41,763 bases of DNA from IMG/VR virus record IMGVR_UViG_3300043470_000852, positions 1 through 41,763 of that record. The stretch is one strand, 5' to 3'. The DNA comes from a virus. Both the position numbers and the translations under genes were made by a program. This document shows positions 35,001-41,763 of this stretch, piece by piece. The notes beneath the pieces are model-generated. The model ran no database searches, was not told the origin of the DNA, and saw only the letters and a list, made by a program, of their open reading frames with translations. The stretch's first letter is position 1. Every line of letters starts with the position of its first letter.

Positions 35001-38000
35001 TCTATCAACACTTCTTAAGTCCTGATGAAAGAACTGCTCTTAATGATGAGTTCAGAAACAAACCTGGACAGTTTACAGATAGAGCTTCTGGTAAGAAAAT
35101 AGATTACGCTAATGCTACAGATAAACAAATAGAAGAAAGAATAGCTGATGACTTTGGTGAATTCAAAGCAGGTCAACTTCCTGCTAGATCATTGAGTGAA
35201 TTAGTACGTAACTTCTTTAGAAGAATTATTAATTTTGTTAAATCATTTAATGCTAAACCTTCATTAACTAAAGATTTATTCAAAGCTATTGATGCTGGTA
35301 AATATAAAGCTTTTACTATTTCTGAATCACAAAAGAAAGGATCACCTGCATATAGTAGAATCCCTGGTATAACAGAAACACAAGCTTCTGAATATGCACA
35401 GGATATATTCTCTCGTGCATCAAATTATATATTTGGTGATCATAAAAAATACTTATATGATTTACAAAAGATCTCAGGAGCTGAAATATATAACTATGTT
35501 AAACAGTTATATATTAATGAAAAAAAATATGAACAATTAGGAGAAGTACGTTTTAATGCATTGTTTGCACAAGGTAAACAATTACTACGTACAATAGGTG
35601 TTGATTTCAATGAAGAAGATCTTGTAGATATTAATGATGAGAGTGTAACTAGTGTTGGTTATTCTCAAGATGCTTTTACAGTTGATTATAAAAAGACTGC
35701 ACCTTATGCTATCAAACTTGTTGGTGCTACATTACCAGAAGTAGTTCCTACTAATCAACAAAATAGTACAACATTAGAATTACCTAAAAGATCAACATCA
35801 TCTGTTAAAGGATACAAACTTGTAAACTTTAGTAGAGTGTTTTCTACACTATTAGATAAATTTTCTAATACAACAAACATTGGTAAGATAGTTAATAAAT
35901 TAGTTGACTTAGCTAAATACGATGCTACATATGTTAGATTCTTCCAACGCTTAGGTGGTGATCTTGCAACAGGAACTATTCCTTTTGAAAACTTTAAAAC
36001 AGCAGAAGACTGGAGATTATTTATAAACTTCTACCAAACATTTACTAAACAAAAGCCAACTGCTCTTGTTCAATATGTTACAGGTACAGAAGTGTATACT
36101 GCTCCTGCTAATCAGTTTACAATAACTAAACAAGTAGAACAAGATTGGTTTAGTCAAATGAGAGCATTGGCTAAAACTCGTAGCGGATTAGTTACACTTA
36201 ACACTGAAACTAAAACATATCAAGTTAACACTAAGTCAGAGTTATGGCCTGATAAGCTTCCTAAAGGTCCTGAAGAGATGCTTGACTTCTTGAAAGACTT
36301 AGGTATCACTTTCACTATGGAAGATTATCTAAAATTAAAATCAAAACAAAGAGATGATTTTAGTGATGCTGTTGGTGAGATATATGCTTATCTACCAGAA
36401 GCTAAGGATATTGGTACATTAGATGGTAAGACATTAAAGATTAATAAACAAGTAGCTGCTCTTGCTGCATTGCAAGTTAAAGTGGACAATCCTAATCAAG
36501 AGAATACAATGATGGGAGTTGAAGGTAATAAGAAACAAGTTTATGTTGATAACAATGTTCCTTCAATATTTGAAAATGCATTTAATGATTCTGAGACATT
36601 AGAAGAATTAAAAATAGCAAGACCAGAACTTAATGATGTATTTTCTAAAAATGCTATTACATTTAAAGAAGGTGGGTTATTCTTTAATGATCGTGGTGAT
36701 AGATTTAAAATGATAAAAGTTTCTTTAATTGAAGGTAAGAAATCAATTGATAGTAACAAAGGTACCACTACAAGTAAACTAACTGAAGGTCAAAGATTTA
36801 CACAAGAGATAAATCAAAACATTAATGGTAACTATTATATTCTTATTCCTGCAGATGGATCTACAGAATGGATGATGAATCTTGGTAATCATATATCATA
36901 CAAAAATGTTGTAGGTGGTAGAGCTATGGATGAGATCCATGAAATCTTTAGAGGATATTTAGATGATGATATTGCTTTAGCTCGGGATTGGAAAAATAGA
37001 AGTTCTCTTAAGAATGTAGGTAGCAAAGCTAAAGAATTACGTTTCTTCAAAGAGATATTAGAAGACTATGCTCCTAAACAACTAGAAGAGCTTAATGTAA
37101 TGATTGCTGATGAAGCTACAACAGATGCTGAGTTTGAAGATTACATTGCTAAGAACACTGATGCTATTAATGAAGCTGTAGATAAAACTTTAAAAGATCT
37201 TGCAAACGGTACAAAAGAAATTCTTTTTGCAACTAGTGAGGTTATTATGGCAAAGAAGAAAAATAGTGATGCTGAGAATATGTATACATATGCTGGGCTT
37301 GATAGTAACTTTGCTATATCAGAAGGTATTGATAAATTTAGAATGACTGAAACTCAACTTGATAACATGTTAATGTTTGTAAATACAAATGACTACATTA
37401 ATAGTATTGAGTTCCATAAAATATTATTTGGTGATCCATATCAATTTAAAATTAAAGATGGTATATTAGATGAGACTAAACGTATTAAATCTTTCTTATC
37501 TCCAAGAGGAACTACATTTGATAGTCCTGAATATAATGCATTTTTAAATGATCAAAATAATGTTAATGGTATAGAATTAACTCCAGAGGATTATGGATAC
37601 CATGAGAACAAAGAGTATGCTACTACAGTAACATTAAAAGATGTTGAGCTTGATACAAACAACTATACAGGAGTTAATGAAGCAGATGCATTCTCATATA
37701 TATCAGATGTAGCATATAGAGAGACTAAGAGTAAAAATGGACAATGGTCAGAGAATGCTGAAGCTTGGCATCAATATGAAATGGCTTTAACAAGAAAGCT
37801 ATTATCTGATAAAGGAGTTTACAAATACACTAACAAACAATTGAAAGCTGCTGATGAACAAATATTATCAGAAGAACAAGTTGAGTATGTAATTGATATT
37901 ACTAAACCAATTATGTCTGGTTCTCAATTCAATGAGAATGAGATAAAACTTGTACTAGATAAGACATCTCAAATGCCTTTATATTATAGTGCAGTGGCAG

Positions 38001-41000
38001 GAACTAATCTTGAAAAACTGTATATCAAAATGTTCAATGAGAAGATTGACTACGCTATTATGGAAAGTGGTAGAAAAGTTGGTATTGAAAAAGCACACAG
38101 TCTTTATAATCCTGATGGAACATTTAATGAATCTCCATTTTCTGGAGATACTAAAGTGTTAGTACCATGGAGTATTAATGGTATTCAAGTTCAAACTGCA
38201 TATGAAGGTGGAACAGAACAAACTAGAGGTTCTCAACCTACTAAGATTGTTACACTTGATATGTTTGATAATGGAGAAGAAGTTGTTGAAGGAGCAAGAG
38301 ATGCTTTTGATACTTATAACCAAGCTCTTAAAGATCTTGATGACAATGCATATACAGAACTTCTTTCTAAATTTGGTGTAGAAGATCTTGGTGTAGGTGA
38401 ATTTGAATTAGTAGATCCATTTGTAATAGCAAAAACACTTGAAGGTGAAATGTTTAGAAGAGAACTTTCAAACAATGCTAAAGACACTATTCAGTTAGAT
38501 GAGAATGGTCAACAAAGAATTCCATACGAAGCTTCTCCTGCATACAAACAAGTTAAAGATATTGTATACTCAATGATTAACAAAGCGTTAGTTTCTCCTA
38601 AAATGAATGGAGGAGGATATACACAAGCTGCTGTTACAGGATGGGAGAATGCTGAACAAGGAAGAGGTGTTGCTATTAAAGAAAAAGATGGATATAGAAA
38701 GTTATCTATAAAAGAATACAATGAACTACCAGCAAATCAGAAAAGTAAAGTGGTTCTTACAAGTGACAGACTTCATTTCCCTACACAAAATGATCCTTAC
38801 ATGGAAGTATTACTTCCTAACTGGATGAAGAAATCACTTAAAGGTAAATTTAAAAACGATGCTGATCTTATTAGAGAACTAAACAAACCTGAGAATCAAG
38901 GAATTTTAAGAGGTATTGCTTTCCGTATACCTGCTCAAGCTATGTCTTCTATGGCTGCTATTAGAGTGGCAGCATTCTTACCAGACTACATGGGTAAAAC
39001 TGTTGTTGTTCCTTCAGAGATTACATCTCAAGCTGGATCAGATTTTGATATTGATAAATTAAACATGTATCTTAAGTCTGTATATGTAGATGAGAATGGA
39101 AAACTTCATGCAGTTGATTACAAAGGATCTGAGAAAGCTACAAAAGAATTCTATGGTGGAGTGTATGATAGTACAATCAAAAAGAATATTGAAAGCATAT
39201 CAAATAATAATGAATTCAGAGATCAACTTCTTGATGTACTAAGTGCATTTGAAGAAACAGACACTGTAGTATCTAAAGAACAAAGAGTCTTTTATAAATT
39301 AAATCAAGATGTTATTGATGAAATAGTTTCTCAAGCTGATGCTGAAGAGATGTTACCTTCACAATACATGACTAGTCAAATAGAATCTCTTTCTAAAAAG
39401 ACAGAAAGACTTAATGCTAACTTATTAAATACAGAATTAAGAGATAAGTATGTTAAGACTATGTACAAGAAAGCTCTTGAGAATAGATACTTTGATGCAT
39501 TCGAAAAACTATTAACTCTACCTGGTAACTATCAAAACTTAATCACTCCTATTGGAGATGCTGGATTAAAAGATATATCTGATGAGTTAGATAAAATACG
39601 AGGTAATGATGAAACAAAAATTAAAAATAGAATCATCAATAGAAATTATCGAACAAGATTAAGAAATGCATTCCTTACTGGTAAGAGATGGATTGGTATT
39701 GCTGCTGTAAATATTACAGGACATGCTCTTGCACAAAGAATAAAACTAGTAATGGATATTGATGCTGTAGCAAATAAACTAACTGCTGATGAATTATCAA
39801 TATTAGGAGATCGTATAGTTAATCTTCCACATAATGAAATTGATGGTAAGGTTTCTCTTTCTGGAACTAATACAGCTGTAGCAAATGCTAAGGGAATATT
39901 TGAAAAGATATCTAATAGACTTTCTGGATATGCAACATCTGTTGTGGATATTGCAAAAGATCCATACATCATGAAGATTATTAAATCTGATGCTGCTATT
40001 GGAACATTCATGTTCTTAGAAAGAATTGGTGTTGGTCAAAACACAGTGTGGTTTATGAACCAACCGATCATTTCTGAATACTTAAGTATGCTTGAAAGTA
40101 AAGGAACTAAGTTCTTATATAATCCAAAAAATGTAAATGCTATACGAGCTAAGTTTGGTCTTAATAAATTAGGAGCTAAAGGTACAGAAAATGAAACTTT
40201 CAATGTAGATAGTTTAAAAGCTAACATTAAAACTTATTCTGATAATAAGAATAAGATGTTAAGTAAACAACAGAATGATGAGCAAGGAGCAATACTTAAA
40301 GACTTCTTGAAGTATGCTAAGATGGCTGAGTATAGTTTCAAGTTTACACAAGCTACAAACTATGATACAACTAAGTTTAAAAACTCTGATACATTCCATA
40401 GAAAATCAACTAAGACAGATATTGCAAGAGATATAAACATGTTCTCTTCTGTAGATAATTTATTAGATTCAAGTTCATTAGGTAATCAAAAGAGATTAAT
40501 CAATCTTGGAATGAAAGCTGTTGGTGCATTCATTAAACTTGAACAAGAACAATTTACAGATATCACTAACAAAGTGTTAGATTCATTTGAGAGACAAGAG
40601 TTCATGAGTGATGATGACTTCTCTAAGATTGCTAGTAAAGCTAAAGCATCATTCCTTGATTTTGTTGTACAAACTAAATCTGGAATTAATGCAGAGATAT
40701 TAAAACTAACAACAGGAGAAAATTCTATTGCTGAGCAATTAGCAAAAGCTAAGTTACAATATCCTAACATGAAGTTGTTACAAGATCTTGTTCCTGAATC
40801 ATCTAAAAAGATTGATGGTGCACAAACTATAAAACTTAAAGTGAACTTGAAAGAAGCATATGATGAAAACTTATATGTAGAGATGATGAGAGAGTTAAGA
40901 GAGCTGGATCCTCAATTGTATAATAACATTGTTAAGGTGGCTATTTTACAAGGAACATATCAATCTCCTGTATCTATTAATAACATTGTTCCTTTAGAAG

Positions 41001-41763
41001 ATTATTCTAAAGAGATCAAACCTGTAATAGATTCATTAATTGATAATGCTGATACTGAGTATTTTGCTAATGGAGGAATGTTCCAAAAGAACAATTGGAA
41101 AGATGATCAGATAGTTCCTACCATCACTCCTAGATTCCAATTTCAAAGAGACGCAGAGTTTGAAGAGATTGAAAATATCATTGGAGAAGATCCTTATGGT
41201 AATGATGTATATCAATATGAAGTGGAAGGATTCGAAACTCAATTTGATGATGCTGAAAACAAAAGATTGGTATTAACATTGAGTCCTAGATATGATGGTA
41301 ACAATGGTGCCAATAGTGATTTTGTTAAAGTGCCTAGAGTGTTTGTAAACAACAGAGGTCAGAATGTAGATATTTTATCTGGGAAAACTATTAGCCCACA
41401 AGCTATGAAAGCTATGAGAATGGCTGGTAATACATCTCTAACAGATTACTATGGATACCAAAAAGTAAAATACTCAAATGGTGAAACTGTAAGAAACCAT
41501 GAAGGTAGATATGTATACAAACTAGTTAACTTACTTGGTGATGGTAATTTAGTTTCTGAATACTATTTAGATGGAAGACCTTCTGTTCTTAATAATGGTA
41601 CAATAAAACTTGATCAAGAGATTCCTAATGCAACAATTATTGAATATTTTGGTGGTGATATTGCACAAGAAGTTGTATCTTTACCAACAGAAACATCTGT
41701 ACAAGAAGAAGTTGTTCCTGAAATAGAGTACACTGAAGAAGAACAATTACAATTTGAAATAAA
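29099..41763 (+). CDS. Giant virion polyprotein: two zincins and a crAss-like virion RNA polymerase (more than 4221 aa, 3' end cut)
   Basis: ATG at 29099 opens a frame with no stop to the window end (4221 codons). Residues about 100-125 and 190-220 are Gly/Ala-rich and hydrophobic, possible membrane-interacting segments. Zincin 1 has H912-E-I-G-H916 with EFATEAL at 971-977. Acidic Glu/Val/Pro linkers lie near 1656-1680 and 1748. Zincin 2 has H1962-E-L-F-H1966 with EERIADDF at about 2012-2019. From about 2160 onward the sequence resembles the single-chain virion RNA polymerase of crAss-like phages. It has a GGGYTQ segment near 3175, RIPAQAMSS about 40 residues before the metal motif, and the catalytic-type D3315-F-D3317-I-D3319-K. 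A further acidic linker near the right edge suggests another domain beyond. The protein is probably ejected to transcribe early genes; the zincins may cut the polyprotein or host proteins. Confidence 0.85.
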   Translation, partial: MPDFKNLNPILVNPDQQLPYLPNPSTPTPDNYASLRTDLSGRNNGDPIFGKGPVMGKGLIPTVTANELYENRRYDVFARDIIDIEDQNANAQSILSKATNGVLKGVNLAATTVAGSFGMLYGLAKSPFSGRLADIWDNPAMQMLDKYNNEVDQNYLPNYYTNQEKNASWYSPDNWMRANFLFDKLIKNSGFAVGAMLSGNIANGALRGIGGAIGTLSAEGAILAESSQAFKLFTPLLKNTSRAFSAGKNIEAAAALENGISSIADLTAIESEIANIAKVTNRIAGFQDKFRRTAVAAYSSAGEASFEALQTSNEYRKNLIEQYKKDHEDQDPTGAALAEINATAEAVGKTSFFGNLALLSVTEYAQLPKLLGSSYAAERQAANSLLGKADDVLLREGKYAAAEGATTKFGKLYERGAKVGKYVFDPKEAGQEIGQFALQVGTQNYFNKGRDGKEASVWTDGFLYGMYGENEKGEGVGALNSKEGIESGILGGITGGLMQSLGPNGEIARNKVTKSNTERFIQDLNGAPTFREAFKEKLEAVNRFVTLQEQQQSATIQGDELEARDLNADMMHTYLAPRIKYGRYDMIADDINDLRQAGMSKEGLADLKEEGIANVNDTVESFQKRLNAFETTAKNTQELYKSLNLRYSGEVMKDAEGKVLLSPDGSQIRKYSPLIIDKMVYAASKIADYDLRIPKVSEKILRTGMPVQDIVDDELSNDTSVSLAKALYNIDEQASDRIDTDVVKQELKDVVELSKRRQLFVNEYNDLKNNPQNYSFTGEKEEFTPEGKKTRTTAPVQSDYFSKSRDKFKSDKRTYADLVNQYGEGEKSKYEVLQKIAESPYATTLEKQLAAAFLNFTSKNSKIILGDRTLASAGVSRGGTLGPESAVSSINYEDNAFDYEAGSLPVEHVLLHEIGHDLTVYGLSDTNGQFYKELDPLFKFVQETFKNDPDKYAEAGLIKNGEYYAFKNIYEFATEALSNREFQRYLQTIPYEGTKTSTWNAFVNSLKTFFRRLFGTNNETLLDETIAVITNNIDETYKAVKEKNAALEKEEQAMLVTKNEVDRQQDKAELNSGEIATPIPTDTTTSQAIVKEDESYLKSWQDFFISGTSESENAQNRTNAPQHVKNSRQFLNNVKNFKNAPKIGAMLVTSNNEKALGLEGLTQLQFGRPIVADDKIDNVDTGFVAQVFVEHDNNKTYFVDKDGKRLGEVGKQIDVNQAIFQAMPTTELYYTYTDPKTGQRVPRYRQGEKENLASAANGWRQERAKLFANNTAAHKVYQINVSRGIPIINKGADGKFERNQVGGILIPEDRIASQPGLIQINTAGFISHKGKNISFKEKGLVVLQYGDTLEILNNSVLGKEKANSLYQVIKALALDIREKSTSGKPLDIDVNYLTYLQNVLYLRKSSTTSAGSNQFFIDTNKRTISIGGVNYPIIDIENREDEMVRQLEGTYHNINSKTVKDVTSKFYEYTGEKNAKGELVARYWKNYQSYLLSGRMPDGKTSRSGANTPLTTIVAAPTPSVPYSFSQKYATLIDFELPIIKPAPVAQAPKAAVAPVAGNAIGEYVMDGTTSNTYQFASGPVEFTGTLDADGNISVDITVNDTITKAAENEGTLSTVDDVLQAIDKYDAEASDEQRVVTFVGDKLIAALKEIQNTQQVEEAPVVEEVPTVVEEIKEDDSRPYGFKKGDKVQYILEVYNQREEPWRSNNIQEGEIEVISEKTKSYKFKGNPNWYKLKGNIFTILKNYTKEEESKQQTPTVIEEVSDIDTKKADIESAFTYITRSKYEGDRRDEVNKVGEDLAKRFVANLKEKGLVKEGFKSAPRTDGSVEKVKVNTDTEGNNLGNDWSTAGKFKDEFRKFVDAELAALEGGEQILPGEKTDTIDVADTELPEDDYMRVGPTVEEAMTNEELEILKQFQAENLPGIPLEVLEDLVDTYDGEKAFGVYVDGVAKFYKAGPRTVGYHELFHPVYQHFLSPDERTALNDEFRNKPGQFTDRASGKKIDYANATDKQIEERIADDFGEFKAGQLPARSLSELVRNFFRRIINFVKSFNAKPSLTKDLFKAIDAGKYKAFTISESQKKGSPAYSRIPGITETQASEYAQDIFSRASNYIFGDHKKYLYDLQKISGAEIYNYVKQLYINEKKYEQLGEVRFNALFAQGKQLLRTIGVDFNEEDLVDINDESVTSVGYSQDAFTVDYKKTAPYAIKLVGATLPEVVPTNQQNSTTLELPKRSTSSVKGYKLVNFSRVFSTLLDKFSNTTNIGKIVNKLVDLAKYDATYVRFFQRLGGDLATGTIPFENFKTAEDWRLFINFYQTFTKQKPTALVQYVTGTEVYTAPANQFTITKQVEQDWFSQMRALAKTRSGLVTLNTETKTYQVNTKSELWPDKLPKGPEEMLDFLKDLGITFTMEDYLKLKSKQRDDFSDAVGEIYAYLPEAKDIGTLDGKTLKINKQVAALAALQVKVDNPNQENTMMGVEGNKKQVYVDNNVPSIFENAFNDSETLEELKIARPELNDVFSKNAITFKEGGLFFNDRGDRFKMIKVSLIEGKKSIDSNKGTTTSKLTEGQRFTQEINQNINGNYYILIPADGSTEWMMNLGNHISYKNVVGGRAMDEIHEIFRGYLDDDIALARDWKNRSSLKNVGSKAKELRFFKEILEDYAPKQLEELNVMIADEATTDAEFEDYIAKNTDAINEAVDKTLKDLANGTKEILFATSEVIMAKKKNSDAENMYTYAGLDSNFAISEGIDKFRMTETQLDNMLMFVNTNDYINSIEFHKILFGDPYQFKIKDGILDETKRIKSFLSPRGTTFDSPEYNAFLNDQNNVNGIELTPEDYGYHENKEYATTVTLKDVELDTNNYTGVNEADAFSYISDVAYRETKSKNGQWSENAEAWHQYEMALTRKLLSDKGVYKYTNKQLKAADEQILSEEQVEYVIDITKPIMSGSQFNENEIKLVLDKTSQMPLYYSAVAGTNLEKLYIKMFNEKIDYAIMESGRKVGIEKAHSLYNPDGTFNESPFSGDTKVLVPWSINGIQVQTAYEGGTEQTRGSQPTKIVTLDMFDNGEEVVEGARDAFDTYNQALKDLDDNAYTELLSKFGVEDLGVGEFELVDPFVIAKTLEGEMFRRELSNNAKDTIQLDENGQQRIPYEASPAYKQVKDIVYSMINKALVSPKMNGGGYTQAAVTGWENAEQGRGVAIKEKDGYRKLSIKEYNELPANQKSKVVLTSDRLHFPTQNDPYMEVLLPNWMKKSLKGKFKNDADLIRELNKPENQGILRGIAFRIPAQAMSSMAAIRVAAFLPDYMGKTVVVPSEITSQAGSDFDIDKLNMYLKSVYVDENGKLHAVDYKGSEKATKEFYGGVYDSTIKKNIESISNNNEFRDQLLDVLSAFEETDTVVSKEQRVFYKLNQDVIDEIVSQADAEEMLPSQYMTSQIESLSKKTERLNANLLNTELRDKYVKTMYKKALENRYFDAFEKLLTLPGNYQNLITPIGDAGLKDISDELDKIRGNDETKIKNRIINRNYRTRLRNAFLTGKRWIGIAAVNITGHALAQRIKLVMDIDAVANKLTADELSILGDRIVNLPHNEIDGKVSLSGTNTAVANAKGIFEKISNRLSGYATSVVDIAKDPYIMKIIKSDAAIGTFMFLERIGVGQNTVWFMNQPIISEYLSMLESKGTKFLYNPKNVNAIRAKFGLNKLGAKGTENETFNVDSLKANIKTYSDNKNKMLSKQQNDEQGAILKDFLKYAKMAEYSFKFTQATNYDTTKFKNSDTFHRKSTKTDIARDINMFSSVDNLLDSSSLGNQKRLINLGMKAVGAFIKLEQEQFTDITNKVLDSFERQEFMSDDDFSKIASKAKASFLDFVVQTKSGINAEILKLTTGENSIAEQLAKAKLQYPNMKLLQDLVPESSKKIDGAQTIKLKVNLKEAYDENLYVEMMRELRELDPQLYNNIVKVAILQGTYQSPVSINNIVPLEDYSKEIKPVIDSLIDNADTEYFANGGMFQKNNWKDDQIVPTITPRFQFQRDAEFEEIENIIGEDPYGNDVYQYEVEGFETQFDDAENKRLVLTLSPRYDGNNGANSDFVKVPRVFVNNRGQNVDILSGKTISPQAMKAMRMAGNTSLTDYYGYQKVKYSNGETVRNHEGRYVYKLVNLLGDGNLVSEYYLDGRPSVLNNGTIKLDQEIPNATIIEYFGGDIAQEVVSLPTETSVQEEVVPEIEYTEEEQLQFEI

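Overview
The window is the virion-structural and early part of the virion-transcription region of a crAss-like bacteriophage (Crassvirales), read entirely from the + strand. The assignment rests on gene order and on recognisable proteins: the C-terminal part of a capsid-type protein at the left edge, a run of small head/ring/adaptor genes, a 1481-residue tail 'muzzle' (tail tube) protein, three large cargo/ejection-type proteins, and a giant open frame that carries a DFDID RNA-polymerase motif and runs off the right edge. The DNA is AT-rich. Start codons lack Shine-Dalgarno sequences, and the two promoters that can be seen have the Bacteroidota form (TTTG, about 20 bases, TAnnTTTG). The host is therefore probably a member of the Bacteroidota. 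No tRNA, integrase, CRISPR array or insertion sequence was seen.

Layout. Bases 1-4701 hold the capsid-type protein, a 236-base gap dense in hairpins, two uncharacterised proteins, a 376-residue protein with a C-terminal threonine tail, a 187-residue protein and an untracked 31-residue six-cysteine peptide. Bases 4714-10602 are a fibre/appendage cassette. Six genes share N-terminal adaptors, an isoleucine/asparagine coiled coil, cysteine-flanked beta modules and Thr/Ser-rich linkers, and end in exchangeable tips (tail collar, Fib_succ_major/lectin-like). A strong intrinsic terminator closes this block at 10638-10671.

Bases 10669-26439 form a second unit. It starts with a palindrome and a promoter, followed by an HTH-metallophosphoesterase, two neck/ring proteins, a ring/adaptor protein, the muzzle, and two ORFs that look like the detached C-terminal parts of the muzzle with fibre modules inserted. 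Two cargo proteins follow, one of them a zinc-ribbon protein with a HELGH metallopeptidase motif. Bases 26433 to the end are a third unit. It begins with the same palindrome at the same distance from a second promoter, then a coiled-coil-rich cargo protein and the giant polyprotein (more than 4221 residues). The polyprotein has an N-terminal hydrophobic region, two zincin motifs (HEIGH, HELFH) and the virion RNA polymerase.

How the parts work together (inference). Capsid, ring, muzzle and fibre genes build a short-tailed particle. The cargo proteins and the RNA polymerase are packaged and ejected to start early transcription. The zincins are candidates for processing the polyprotein or acting on host targets. 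The duplicated palindrome-promoter element probably coordinates the tail and cargo/RNAP units. The most notable observations are that element, the structured RNA-like gap after the capsid gene, the apparently split muzzle, and the threonine-linker module-shuffling system.
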